DNA of 64,000 bases from Maea johnstoni (lineage: Eukaryota > Annelida > Polychaeta > Spionida > Magelonidae), in NCBI GenBank assembly GCA_963942565.1, contig OZ012694.1, forward strand, positions 38,664,990-38,728,989, read 5' to 3'. Both the position numbers and the translations under genes were made by a program. The notes beneath the pieces are model-generated. The model did no database searches. It saw nothing but the letters and a program-made list of their open reading frames with translations, and had not been told where the DNA came from. Below, piece by piece: positions 1-10,065 of this stretch; positions within the stretch are counted from its first letter, which is position 1, and each line of letters begins with the position of its first letter.

Positions 1-180
1 AGGATTATCTGCCGGCGATATAAAAAGTGGCTTCTCAAATAGGCAAAAATGTCTATGGCAGGGTTGGCTGATTATTTTCCAGTCTACAGAGCTGGTTAGT
101 GACACACACACCTCAAGACTATCACCTCTACATGCAAGTCAGGGAGCAAGAGAGCAAAGGCTACAAGCAACATAATAGCA
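1..180. other. Unassigned sequence at left edge
   Basis: No repeat unit, exon or RNA recognised. Lies inside or downstream of the minus-strand KCNIP gene, so probably intronic by inference. Confidence 0.4.
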
Positions 181-800
181 CCATAAAATACAGGAGAACA
201 GGACGCTACGTGTGAGCACAGACAGCAGGAGTCACAGACATGACGTAAATGAACCCTGTTGCATAAAACACAGGAGAACAGGACGCTAGGTGTGAGCACA
301 GACAGCAAGAGTCACAGACATGACGTAAATGGACCCTGTTGCATAAAACACAGAATAACAGGATGCTACGTGTGAGCACAGGCAGCAAGAGTCGCAGACC
401 TGAAGTAAATGGACCCTGTTGCATAAAACACAGAATAACAGGATGCTACGTGTGAGCACAGGCAGCAAGAGTCGCAGACCTGAAGTAAATGAACCCTGTT
501 GCATAAAACACAGCATAACAGGACGCTAGGTTTGAGCACAGACAGCAGGAGTCACAGACATGACGTAAATGAACCCTGTTGCATAAAACACAGAATAACA
601 GGACGCTAGGTGTGAGCACAGGCAGCAGGAGTCGCAGACCTGAAGTAAATGGACCATGTTGCATAAACCATAGAATTGAGGATGTTAGGGAGCAGGCACA
701 CACATGGATCACAGACCTTAAAGACAGTGAACCTCTTGCATGAAACATAAGACTTGATAAAGGATTAGAGGCACGTCTAAGACACATCTGGTTGCATCGA
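181..800. repeat. 80-bp minisatellite
   Basis: The motif GGACGCTAGG/GGATGCTACG recurs at 201, 281, 361, 441, 521 and 601, an exact 80-bp step. Each unit also carries CCTGTTGCATAAAACACAG and TGACGTAAAT or TGAAGTAAAT. The last unit decays from about 660 to 800. Open frames across it are an artefact: 80 is not a multiple of 3, so the frame changes each unit. Confidence 0.95.
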
Positions 801-1200
801 ATAAACGAATGACAAATGTTTTCTGGACACATGATTCTTTCTGGTCTTAGTTGTGTGTAAGCCTTTTTCCAGTAGTAAATCTAAGCTCTGTCTCATGGTT
901 CCCATATAAGTATTAAATGATATTAAACTTGGACTGATTCAGGGGGCAATATCCAGTTCTGTGGACCATGAAAGATCAATTTTGCTACAGGTGCTATGAT
1001 TGGATAAAAACCACTAACACTCGTCAATATCTGTGTACAGGTAATGTAAAAATGGAATGTAACTAATGATAAGATTGATCATAAAAGCCAATACCCATTT
1101 TATATGGGCATTGTGACAGCAACATTGCTCATATACAATGTTAAATACAGGTGGCACAGTAGCAAAACTTTACTAAGTGATATCTAATGAAATAAAAGAA
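801..1200. other. Unassigned AT-rich sequence
   Basis: No exon, repeat unit or RNA signature seen between the 80-bp array and the trinucleotide repeat. Confidence 0.4.
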
Positions 1201-1202
1201 AT

Positions 1203-1386
1203 GATGATGATGATGGTGATGGTGATGATGATAATAATAATAATAATGATAATGATAATAATAATAATATTAATAATGAAAATACTAATATTATTAATAA
1301 TAAAAGTAATGATAATAACAATAATAATAATGATAATAATAATGATAATAATAATAATATTAATAATAATAATAATAATAATAATG

Positions 1387-1433
<47 letters not shown>

Positions 1434-1443
1434 AATAATAATA
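1203..1443. repeat. Compound (GAT/AAT)n microsatellite
   Basis: Runs of GATGATGATG grade into AATAATAAT with GAT interruptions. All open frames here encode only poly-Ile/Leu/Met and are not genes. Confidence 0.95.
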
Positions 1444-1559
1444 AGGAAATCATGTATGATAAAGAGTGTTAATCTCAAATGATGTGTAATGAATTTCAAC
1501 ATCCTTATTTTCCAATAATTTCTAATAAGTTAAGTATTAAATTGACTGCAGAGTCAGTG

Positions 1560-1925
1560 CCAGAATGAATAACTTGGTCATCTCTCAGCGAAGCAGCATG
1601 ATAATAGGATCAGGGAATCACATTGTGAAATGCTCGCTGACACATTCTCACCTCCCCTGCTGGAGATGTCTCATCTTTAATCGGCCATGAAATTCTCGTA
1701 ATAATCTCCCAATCTCAGCGCCGCAGCGCGCCCCGGCCATTAATCAACAGGCCTTAAGGAGGCATGGGGTGATGTTCCCACAGCTCTCAGCTCCATTCTG
1801 AGGCCACGGCGGCGGGGATAATCTATAGAGGCTAATTAAGAGGCGGATTATCCTGTGAGGAATGTGGCTTAAGTGTCCTCCTGCAGGAGCCAGATAAATC
1901 TCGGCAGTGAGGGAGCGATTAATCA
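1560..1925. promoter_or_regulatory. GC-richer island with homeodomain-like sites
   Basis: A non-repetitive block that is clearly richer in G+C than its flanks. It contains several TAAT/ATTA cores: TTAATCGG, ATTAATCAAC, GCTAATTAAG, GGATTATCC and GATTAATCAAC. No exon with consensus splice sites and a recognisable peptide was found. A conserved enhancer in the KCNIP intron is an inference; nothing here proves it. Confidence 0.3.
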
Positions 1926-2360
1926 ACTAAAACAATAGCTCTTCTATTCACACCTGAATGCTTTTTAATTAACAATTATATAAATCAAGTCTGACTGATG
2001 TGAAATATTACTAAAACAAGGTGTCCACACCTGCCATCATCATAAAACAATAGGTGTCCACACCTGCAAGCAACGTATAACAATAGGTGTTCACATCTAT
2101 AATCTAGATAAAACAATAGGTGTTTACACCCACAATCAACTAAAACGATAGGCCTTTACACCCGTAATCAACATAGAAAAATGGGTCTTCACACCTGAAT
2201 GCCTTTCAATTAACAATAATTATATAAATCAAGTCCGTTTAATGTGAAATATTACTAAAACAATAGATGTTCACACCGTAATTGACTTTTGACTACAGGT
2301 GTTCATACCAGCAATAAACATTAAAACAATACATGTTCAAACCTAATTACGTTTCAATTT
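1924..2360. repeat. Degenerate ~35-bp minisatellite
   Basis: The motif ACTAAAACAATAGGTGTTCA then CACCTGTAATCAAC recurs about ten times with drift. A longer piece with AATTATATAAATCAAGTC and GTGAAATATTACTAAAACAA occurs twice (about 1950-2020 and 2195-2265), so higher-order duplication has occurred as well. Confidence 0.8.
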
Positions 2361-2596
2361 ACAAGAATCAAGTATCATTTTGTGGATGACAATCGTCTCA
2401 ATTCTGTCTAGGAGAATACTAGCTCATAGTTATTAACCTGAATTCAAAGAAAACTTTAATGTCAGTCTTTCCCTCCTTAACCAATACCCTCCCCTTCCCC
2501 TTCCATATAGAACGTGCTTCCCTAATATGTGAGAAATAGACAACAATCTGCCAGATAATAATTTTCTTTATCTTTTTCTTTTTTGCGGAAATTTGG

Positions 2597-2677
2597 AATA
2601 ATAATAATAATGATATTAATAGTCATGATAATGATAATAATACTAATAATGATAATAATAATAATAATAATAATGAA

Positions 2678-2730
<53 letters not shown>

Positions 2731-2732
2731 TA
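2597..2732. repeat. (AAT)n microsatellite
   Basis: AATAATAAT with GAT and ATT interruptions, about 100 bp downstream (in gene direction) of the KCNIP exon, inside its intron. Confidence 0.95.
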
Positions 2733-2831
2733 ATGATAACAGAATGATAAGAATAATAACACAACAGTTATATAATAGTAAAATAGTATGATAATGGTCA
2801 GGGTAATCTTATTTCTAGTGGCTCCACCTAC

Positions 2832-2956
2832 CTGCTTGAATCCTCTATACATTATCTGGAGTTCTTTCTTGGAGAACTTGGTGTTGCGACACAGCGAGTC
2901 AAGCCCCTCTGGCTTGTATCGCACCACCTGCATCTCCAAGTCATCCAAGTCATGGT
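2832..2956 (-). CDS. KCNIP: KCNIP/KChIP first core exon (partial gene)
   Basis: Internal exon of a Kv channel-interacting protein, a calcium sensor that binds Kv4 potassium channel N-termini and sets their trafficking and gating. On the minus strand the exon is bounded by an acceptor (TTTTCAG, AG at 2958-2957) and a strong donor (CAG then GTAGGT, GT at 2831-2830). The 125 bases give two bases of a split codon and 41 codons. They start [11 protein letters not shown], then [11 protein letters not shown], then [15 protein letters not shown]. This matches the start of the conserved KCNIP core (the family pattern is EDELEM...RPEGLE...FTKRELQVLYRGFKN), the stretch before EF-hand 1. Intron phases are 1 upstream and 0 downstream. 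In vertebrates this is the exon onto which alternative N-terminal exons splice. The next exon (expected to begin near ECPTG) is not in the window. The invertebrate-type ending FKQ is seen in arthropod and mollusc relatives as I recall them. Confidence 0.9.
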
Positions 2957-3071
2957 CTGAAAAACACAAAATGAACAAATGTAAGCAATATATCACAATA
3001 AAGATATGAAGAGCATAAATAGATAACTACACAAGTAATCCAAGTCATAGTCTGAAAAATTGAATGGAACG

Positions 3072-3072
<1 letters not shown>

Positions 3073-3166
<94 letters not shown>

Positions 3167-3190
3167 GTTTGTGTGTGTGTCTGTGTGTGT
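3073..3190. repeat. (TA)n then (TG)n microsatellite
   Basis: About 88 bp of uninterrupted TA followed by TGTGTGTGTCTGTGTGTG. It sits inside the acceptor-edge repeat series, within the KCNIP intron. Confidence 0.97.
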
Positions 3191-3440
3191 AAAGATTATA
3201 TCATGATAAAGATATGAAGGGTGGGTATAAATTAATGACTACACAAGTCATCCAAGTCATGATCTGAAAAAAAAACACCTTTGTGTAAGCAAAATAAAAG
3301 ACCTGAATGGTATAAATTACTAACTACACAAGTAATCCCAGCCGAAGTCTGAAAAATACAAAATGAATATGCAAGGCACAATATCATGATGAAATATCTT
3401 AGTTATCAAACCTTTAAGAAAGTACACTATTTTCATAAAT

Positions 3441-3530
3441 ACCCTTAGCAATTGAGGCTTGGAAAATCAAAGAATTTCCTAGGATGATCCCAGGATTTTC
3501 TATTAAAGCTCAACTACATTCAGTAAAGGT
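3441..3530. mobile_element. R2 near-palindromic repeat
   Basis: Starts ACCCTTAGCAATTGAGGCTT and ends CAACTACATTCAGTAAAGGT, with TTTCCTAGGATGATCCCAGG in the middle. Fits the R2 consensus: short inverted ends around AATTCC/CCTAGGA cores. Confidence 0.7.
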
Positions 3531-3575
3531 ATCTACATTTGGCAAGTCATGGTCTGAAAAATACAACAAGTACAC

Positions 3576-3981
3576 ATGTTAGGCCAAATGATAGATATAT
3601 GTATAGGAACTTCTGTGATCAGGAGTGTCCAAGTATAATCGTTCTGGAGCATAGATGGGTAATCCATAAGACAAATATTTAACAAACTTTTTATCAGTTG
3701 GCACTATAATAACATAATAGCCTTATATAAATGTTCAGAGAAATCTGCATAAAATGATAGATTTAAGAATATATCAAAGGCTCTAAGTCTTCCTGACAAT
3801 GCAGTGCGATAATATGCCGACTTTAACAGAGTGCTGGATGGATTTGGCCTATTGCACATTTTAAAGCCTCTGTTGCATGCTCAGGTGCGACAATGCCATG
3901 GTTGGACACCCCTGAGGATTGTCCTAGGAAAATCTGTGCTAGAAAGTCTGTGCTAGATTTGGTAAGGGAGCTCTTCTACAC
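3576..3981. other. Unassigned intronic sequence
   Basis: No exon or known repeat seen. A weak R2-like trace (GTCCTAGGAAAATCTGTGC...GGTAAGGGAG) lies around 3921-3969. Confidence 0.35.
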
Positions 3982-4188
3982 CATTATGCTGCTGATGGCT
4001 AACGTGGCCAATACAAAATGATGCAAAAACCCTGAAACATGACTGAAACCCTGGCACATGGGTACTCATCTGAGAGCACTCAGTGAGAACTATCCAATGA
4101 AGACCAACATGACAGGGTTTAGATGTGTTCTAAAATCTTTGCATCCTTGTGCTTTGGACGAAAGTAGCATCAGCATTGGAAGGGTTAA
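3982..4188 (-). mobile_element. R1 piggyBac-like MITE
   Basis: Reverse-orientation copy running from TTATGCTGCTGATGGCTAAC to CAGCATTGGAAGGGTTAA. The TTAA is kept at the 4185-4188 end; the other terminal TTAACCC is eroded. No coding capacity. Confidence 0.8.
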
Positions 4189-4379
4189 GTATGCAGATAC
4201 CCCCTTCTTTATTGACAACCTCATCCTCAAGATCCCTTTCAAAGGTACCCACTTGATATGAGAGCCCTTAATCTCATCAGCCCTGGTAAATGATTCCCTG
4301 CATAAAACAGACTGATAATAACCAACATCACCACCAGAAAATATCAAAGACATCTTTTAAATAATTGGACTTTTCGGTA

Positions 4380-4765
4380 GGTCTCAGCTGCCCAAGTACC
4401 ACGCAAAATCGTCAGCAAACAAGCTAGCAGCCTAATCCAGGCCCGATTAAACGAAATAATCTCCCGGAGTATCCGACAACAAACGGTAATTTAGAGAGTG
4501 GTACGTCACTCCCGGGAAATCACACATATTTCTTGCCGGTTTGTGATGTGGCGGCGGCAGCCATCTTTTTGTGTGTTGACTGGCTATTACGGTGAGATAT
4601 GGCCTTTTAGGGAGATGGGTTAACAGTATATCTCCCTCCATGGACTCTACGAGCCAGACGCTCGCGGGTGCCGTAAAATAGGTGCGCGGACACCTAGAAT
4701 ACCGCCCCTACATGTCCAACTTCTGTCTGACAGTGCCGGGAAACAATACAAGGTCGTCTCACAGA
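4380..4765. promoter_or_regulatory. GC-richer island in KCNIP intron
   Basis: Unique sequence between two R1 copies, richer in CpG than its flanks. It contains GCGGCGGCAGCCATCTTT, whose reverse complement carries the YY1-type core AAGATGGC. Also seen are ATTAAACGAAATAATC and ACTCCCGGGAAATCAC. No convincing exon. A regulatory role is inference. Confidence 0.25.
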
Positions 4766-4775
4766 AATATCTCTT

Positions 4776-4988
4776 TTAACCCTTCCAATGCTGAGGCTAC
4801 TTTCGTCCAAAGCAAAAAGACTCAAAAATCATTGAAAACCATCTAATCCCTGTCATGTTGGTATTCATTGGAAAGCTCTCGCTGAGTACTCTTGAATGAG
4901 TACCCATTTGTCATGTTTTCCGACATTTTTCTGGATTTTTGCATCATTCAGTATTGGCCAAATTAGCCACCAGCAGCATAAGGGTTAA
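4776..4988 (+). mobile_element. R1 piggyBac-like MITE, full length
   Basis: Starts TTAACCCTTCCAATGCTGAG and ends CAGCAGCATAAGGGTTAA, with TTAA at both edges (4776-4779 and 4985-4988). The 213 bp carry imperfect inverted ends of about 35-38 bp (GCTGAGGCTACTTTCGTCC against GCTGCTGGTGGCTAATTTGG) and no reading frame. One of the best-preserved copies. Confidence 0.85.
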
Positions 4989-5106
4989 CCATCAGTATGC
5001 TATATTTTCTTCACAAGACTTATTTTACAGAATCAGAGAAGCGAGTCTTTGACTCAGGGTTAATTGCAGGTTTTCCCTTTTATTCATTTTCCTCCATCAT
5101 CTATGT

Positions 5107-5358
5107 AACCCTTACCAATTGAAGCTGGAAGTACAAAGGAATTCCAAGGATTACACAAAGAATATCCCAAGTGTTCTAGGAAATCTAAGCTTCATTTGGT
5201 AAAGGAAGATAAGATAAGATAAAATATTGTTTTAATAAGGTATGTGGTAGTTATGTGGCCATACCCCTTAACTGAATGTATCTGAGACTTACTAGGAAAT
5301 CCTGTGATTTTCCTAGGATAAATCCTAGGAATTCCTTGGAATGCCACTGGTAACTAGC
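5107..5358. mobile_element. Two R2 copies
   Basis: First copy 5107-5206 (ACCCTTACCAATTGAAGCTG to CTTCATTTGGTAAAGG). Second copy 5261-5358 (CCCCTTAACTGAATGTATCT to CACTGGTAACTAGCCCCTT), in the opposite arm order. Between them lies a short GATAAGATAAGATAA run. Confidence 0.75.
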
Positions 5359-5744
5359 CCCTTAATTATGCCATATTGCTATATAGCTCTACTGGTGACG
5401 CTGCAGGCCACCTAGCCCAACTATAATTATCAAATGCATGAATATTTGATTGCCTGATGACAGTGTGCCAGAGACACCATCAGAAGACAAATTATCAAGA
5501 CATAATTTACATTACTGGCAAGGAATAGAGAATATAGAAGCTCAAATCAGGGACTTAAATCATGGCGCTTCTGCAGGGGAAAGATAGAAAGCAGCACATA
5601 TTTGCATTTTTGAATCCATGAACTAGAGCTTTAACTGTGAGCTTAGATGAAGAGAACATGGATTGGTCGTCACGGCCAAATTGTGAAGCCCAGGACATAC
5701 CTAATCATACAGGTGTTTCTATTTACCTTACTAAGTGTAGCTGA
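5359..5744. other. Unassigned intronic sequence
   Basis: No exon or known repeat recognised. Confidence 0.35.
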
Positions 5745-5917
5745 GATTCAAAGGAAAGTTGGGGAAATCTTTGTAGGAGAAATGTCCATCAGATCTACTA
5801 CCAACAACTTTCCTTCAATTTTTTTGTGAATTAATTCTCAATTCCCAAGTTATTGCCAAAACCATCATATATCCAGACGCAAATATCTTGAGGAACTCCC
5901 AAGCATTAATGGGTTAA
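5745..5917 (-). mobile_element. R3 piggyBac-like MITE, 3' part
   Basis: Reverse copy: CTACCAACAACTTTCCTTC, TCAATTCCCAAGTTATTG, ATATCCAGACG and the end GCATTAATGGGTTAA (TTAA at 5914-5917). The other end is not defined. Confidence 0.65.
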
Positions 5918-6615
5918 ACAAATTCTCATGACTGCCACCCCCTTCTGCTGGGAAGAAAATCTAGTTATGATTGATGTACGTTGCTGCAAGGAATATACAA
6001 GAAAACTCATTTAAGCTTGATTCCTTCATTTCTCTAGCCTGAAGATAAATGTCATTTGCAAATAATCAGCAGAAAACAAAGCCCTGGGACATAGCAACTC
6101 ACATTAGAGGAATTTATTATAATCAAAATTGATAAAAAGTGTAAATTATTGGAGAAAAAGCAATTCAAGATATTGTGATTAAGTGCAGATAAATATTTCT
6201 TCAGGATAGAATCCTAACTATCAATTCTGATTATAGTTCATCGCAATAAGTTCCTAACTTATTACTGCTTGTCCTGGCCAAAATCAACCTGGCAATTGTG
6301 ATAAAATCTTTCAGGCTCAAGCATAACTAGGAAAATATTGTATTCGAATTATATAGTCAAATATATCTTAGATATAGATGAAATAAATGGGCTAACCTAT
6401 TATAGTTCGGAATGCAAAAACATGCCCTGCAATTTTGGTAATATATTCTAAATGATCATTTCCTGAAAAATACTTTAAGATAAAAAAAACCTAACAAATA
6501 AACGAATAAATTCCATCATGTCATCATACCTACATATTCAGGGGATTGCAAAGCCTGGAAATGCTGTTGGCTTTCAATAAGTAATGTACCCGGGTATTGA
6601 ATGACTGTAAATTCT
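5918..6615. other. Unassigned AT-rich intronic sequence
   Basis: No repeat unit, exon or RNA signature recognised over about 700 bp. Confidence 0.4.
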
Positions 6616-6780
6616 TTACCCTTCCAATGCAAAGCAAAAGTCTTTGAAAACCATCTAAACCCTGTCATATTTGTTGGTATGCATTGTATAGCTCTTAATG
6701 AGTACTCTCAGATGAGTACCCATATGCCAGAGTTTCAATCATTTTTCAGGTGTTTTTTTTTGCAGCAGCATAAGGGTTAA
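6616..6780 (+). mobile_element. R1 MITE, internally deleted
   Basis: Begins TTTACCCTTCCAATGC and ends GCAGCATAAGGGTTAA. About 165 bp long, against about 213 bp for a full copy, having lost part of both halves. Confidence 0.8.
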
Positions 6781-7640
6781 TATCAATATCATTATAGAAA
6801 TAGATTGTTGCTTCCAGCTTGTGGTGTGATGTTTGACCTTTTTGCACCCAACCCTGATGGGTTACCCAATCCATCATGGAAGGCCATGATCTACCCCTCT
6901 AACCAGTGTGTGAGCCCTTGTTTCTATGATACAGTTATACTACGATGTCTTGAGTGGTACTTTAACAAGTTTTAACTCCAAACCTCCTTGCTTCTCTCAC
7001 TGCAACTCACTGTTGTGTCCTGAAGAGCTCTTAAGAGTGGGGCCCGTGTAGAACTAGCTGCTCCCCTGACTTGATTAGCGACTCCTTCAGGACTCCCCAC
7101 CTCTCACAACTGCCGGTTAAGTGAATTATTACATAGATGTTTAAGTGATTACAAGCAGGTTGAGTTGCTAATGGCTCTTAGATGGAGACAAAACCCAGCT
7201 CCCCAATGATCTCTCACCAGCGGAGGCTCCGAGCTCTGATCGTAAGTAAGAAGCCGGGAAAACAATTTACTTTTCTCATTATCTTAAGGCTTTTAGCAGG
7301 AGAGGACGTACGTCACACTCTTTGAATACACCTACCATATATCTTGATGAGCTTGTTCTAAGAACTAGCCATTGTTCCCTAGAGTTGAGTTTTGCACTCA
7401 TTTTCCCATTGTCACTTCATTTAGAAGACATCATCTCTTGATTAAGTAGTATTTCCTAATATGGCATTATCTCCTTATAAGGCATTATCTCTTGATGGGG
7501 CAAAACGAGATTGCTCATAAACTAAAGACCCTTTAATAAAAGGCTGGGCCAATATAAACTAATGATGTATAATTTATGAAATAAAACTTCATTTTGCTAT
7601 AAAGGAATGCTTAGGTTTTCTGATCAAAAACCTTTGATGA
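6781..7640. other. Unique intronic sequence with a GC-richer part
   Basis: From about 6980 to 7320 the sequence is less AT-rich and non-repetitive (for example GAGTGGGGCCCGTGTAGAAC and CCAGCGGAGGCTCCGAGC). No exon found. It could be a conserved non-coding block, but that is only inferred from composition. Confidence 0.25.
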
Positions 7641-7742
7641 CCCCTAACCAAATTAAGCCTGGAAATTTCTAAGGAATTCCCATGATTTCCCTTTAAAAAT
7701 CACAGGATTTCTTAAGAAGTCTGAGCTACACTCAGTACAAGA
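7641..7742. mobile_element. R2 near-palindromic repeat
   Basis: ACCCCTAACCAAATTAAGCC to GTCTGAGCTACACTCAGTAC, with GGAATTCCCATGATTTCC between. Confidence 0.7.
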
Positions 7743-7825
7743 TGCAACTACATTTGTATGATATTTATGACTTGGAATCTATTTGTGGCTCTTGCACACA
7801 CCCACAATTCCAATAACCAATTTCT

Positions 7826-8038
7826 CTCTAAAGAGTCGTCTGGATCTATGACACTTTTGACAATAACTTGGGAATTAAGAATATTTTTACAAAATATTTG
7901 AAGGAGAGGTGTTGGTAGGCTTCTTATAGATATTTCTACTTCAAATATTTTCTAATTTTGGTTTTGGCAGAAATATTTGACTCAAATTGTCAGGTTGCTT
8001 TTGGCTACTGTGAGCATAAATGGGTTAAACTCATCCGA
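7826..8038 (+). mobile_element. R3 piggyBac-like MITE
   Basis: Contains GTCTGGATCTATGACACTT, AACTTGGGAATTAAGAATA, AAAATATTTGAAGGAGAG, GGTTGCTTTTGGCTACTG and the end AGCATAAATGGGTTAA. The right TTAA (8035-8038) is intact; the left terminus is eroded. A useful reference copy for the R3 interior. Confidence 0.8.
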
Positions 8039-8200
8039 AGCCAATCTTGATAACTTGATTGACATGGAATAAATCAACAAGATGACCTTTTCCGCCATGC
8101 ACAATTATCATTAGAATCTATGATGTTATCAACTAAGAATATATAGAATTATGATTAGAATCTGCGATTGTAGAATATTTAGATCAACCTGCTACAATCA

Positions 8201-8562
8201 ACCCCTGATGTACCAAGGGCTCGGTTGCATAAAACAGCTTTGAGTAGGGAATGGATACAATAAGACCCTGAAGTACCCAGGGCTCTGTTGCATAAAACAG
8301 CTTTGAGTAGGGAATGGATACAATAAGACCCTTAAGTACCCAGGGCCTGGTTACATAAAACAGCTTTGAGTATAGAACGAATACAATAATACCCTGAGAT
8401 ACCCAGTGCCTGGTTGCATAAAACAGCTTTGATTATGGAACAAATACAATAAGACCTGAAGTACCCAGAGCCTGGTTGCATAAAACAGCTTTGAGTATGG
8501 AACAAATACAATAATACCCTGAGATACCCAGTGCCTGGTTGCATAAAACAGCTTTAAACATG
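8201..8562. repeat. ~62-bp minisatellite
   Basis: Six copies of a unit with GGTTGCATAAAACAGCTTTG, then ATACAATAAGACCCTGAAG and TACCCAGGGC. The GTTGCATAAAACA core is the same as in the 80-bp array at 181-800. Confidence 0.95.
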
Positions 8563-8609
8563 TAATGGATAAATATTTTACTCCAATATTGAATTGGGCT
8601 GCAGACTAC

Positions 8610-8824
8610 TATAAACTTAACCTAATAAAGCTGGGAATGTCATGGAATTCTAAGGATTATCCTGGGAAAATTCAAAAATCTCCTAGGAATTCCCTAGATG
8701 GTTTTCAAAAATTTTTGCATCCTTGTGCTTTGGATGAAAGTAGCCTCATCATTGGAAGGGTTTTTCATGTTTTTATGCATCCTTTTGTATTGGCCGAATC
8801 AGCCACTAGCAGCATAAGGGTTAA
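8610..8824. mobile_element. R2 fragment joined to a head-to-head R1 remnant
   Basis: 8610-8700 resembles R2 (TAATAAAGCTGGGAATGTCA, TAAGGATTATCCTGGG). 8701-8824 carries two R1 termini in opposed order: first the reversed left end (TTTGCATCCTTGTGCTTTGG to CATTGGAAGGG), then a right end in the forward direction (ending AGCATAAGGGTTAA). The R1 middle is missing. Confidence 0.65.
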
Positions 8825-8869
8825 GCATGGGCGTTGTCAGAAGGTGAAGAAAACATGTCTTGGTGGACT

Positions 8870-9130
8870 ACTGTGTAATGCATGAGTTCTGATAGGGGCC
8901 GCGTTGAGGGCAGGGGGTGATTCCAATGAGATTACTAGAAGGCCACCCTTCTGGGCCTCCGACCTTTGATGAGACAGCAGACAGTGGCGGACGGCAATGG
9001 ATGGCGGCGGATGGCGGCGGATGGCGGCGGCGTGAGGGAAAATACCAATCAGAACAGGTGACCCCTCCAGCATGACATGCTTAAGCCGCAAAATGGAACC
9101 GTGATTCGTTGCATGCATACATGTATGTAG
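8870..9130. other. GC-richer unique block with 10-bp repeat
   Basis: Contains a decamer ATGGCGGCGG repeated about three times at 8998-9031. No exon recognised. Confidence 0.5.
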
Positions 9131-9179
9131 TCAGTGGCACGCCGCAATCCCTCAGACAGTGAAAGCCAAGCCACTCAAG

Positions 9180-9352
9180 TCTCCCCTGGCCTGAAGCCTC
9201 ACAAAGATCCTGCTGCATTAGCCCTTATAAGACCCCTTTTTAACCCTTCCAATGCCATGCACAAATATACATATCTCCTGCCCTGAGCCCTCAAAGATCT
9301 TGCTGCATTAGCCCTTATAAAACCCCTTTTTAACCCTTCCATTATGCCATGC
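9180..9352. repeat. Two tandem ~86-bp copies with R1 tips
   Basis: GCTGCATTAGCCCTTATAA and CCCCTTTTTAACCCTTCCA occur twice, followed both times by ATGCCATGCACA. Each copy holds only the first bases of R1 (TTAACCCTTCCA). Confidence 0.8.
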
Positions 9353-9397
9353 ACACATAAATGCATTTGTAGCAACACTAACCTAGAGAATTGACAA

Positions 9398-9399
<2 letters not shown>

Positions 9400-9490
<91 letters not shown>
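9400..9490. repeat. (TA)n microsatellite
   Basis: About 85 bp of TA, closing with TATGTATATATTT. Confidence 0.97.
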
Positions 9491-9491
<1 letters not shown>

Positions 9492-10065
9492 TTCAATTTA
9501 TTGATACAAAGGAGCACAAATGTTTTAAATTCTATTTAATTCATTAATACAAATGAGCATTAACGATTTTAATTCTATTAACTGATACAAAAGAGGGCAG
9601 AGGTTTTTAATTCTATCAATTGTTACAAAGTAGCCCAAATTTTGTTTTATTTTGTTTACTGATCCAAAGCAGAGTTGTCCTTAGTTCTGTACATTCATGT
9701 AAAAGAGGCCAAATGTCTTTAATCCAATGCATTAATATATAGCAGCTCAAATGTAATGAACTTTATCTATTGATGCAAAGGAGCAGAGGTACAACTTTAA
9801 TTCTATGTATTCTATTTACAGGAGCAAATATAAATATATACTTTACTAGATTCATTGATAAAAAGTAGCAAAATGTCTTGTATTTTGTTTATTGATACAA
9901 TTGAAAACAAAAATAAAAAGTAGTACAAAGAATCGGAGAAATATTTAGGTTTATTTATTGATACAAAGAAATAAAGTGATGTCTTTAATAAAATGTATTG
10001 ATATGACGTGTCTTAGAGTCGAGTTATTGATATAATGGGGCGCAATGTCTTCAATTTAGATCCCA
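9490..10065. repeat. Degenerate ~45-bp minisatellite
   Basis: The pattern TTAATTCTATTTATTGATAC, AAAGGAGCACAAATGTCT recurs about twelve times with heavy drift. Recurring key words are TTGATACAAA and ATGTCTT. Confidence 0.8.

Larger units (their letters stand above)
2937..3575 (-). repeat. Tandem copies of the KCNIP exon acceptor edge
   Basis: The exon's first bases plus its acceptor (plus strand: CCAAGTCATGGTCTGAAAAA) recur in the upstream intron. The TCTGAAAA motif lies at about 2956, 3051, 3263, 3349 and 3553. Several units also share ACTACACAAGTAATCC and AAAGATATGAAG. Unit length is about 90-100 bp, stretched in one unit by a (TA)n tract. Read on the minus strand, every unit offers a T-rich tract plus CAG. 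Confidence 0.85.

Noticed and set aside
96-832. Cys-rich frames on the minus strand
   Set aside because: They follow an 80-bp minisatellite whose unit is not a multiple of 3; successive frames are the same repeat in shifted phase.
1173-1502. Frames of poly-Ile, Leu, Met, Asn or Tyr over ATT/AAT tracts (also at 13443, 21680, 22062, 25256, 30231)
   Set aside because: They are translations of trinucleotide microsatellites, open in several frames on both strands at once.
1-2831. Next KCNIP exon (EF-hand 1, ECPTG-type start)
   Set aside because: Scanned the minus strand left of 2832 and saw no matching peptide; it must be beyond the window.
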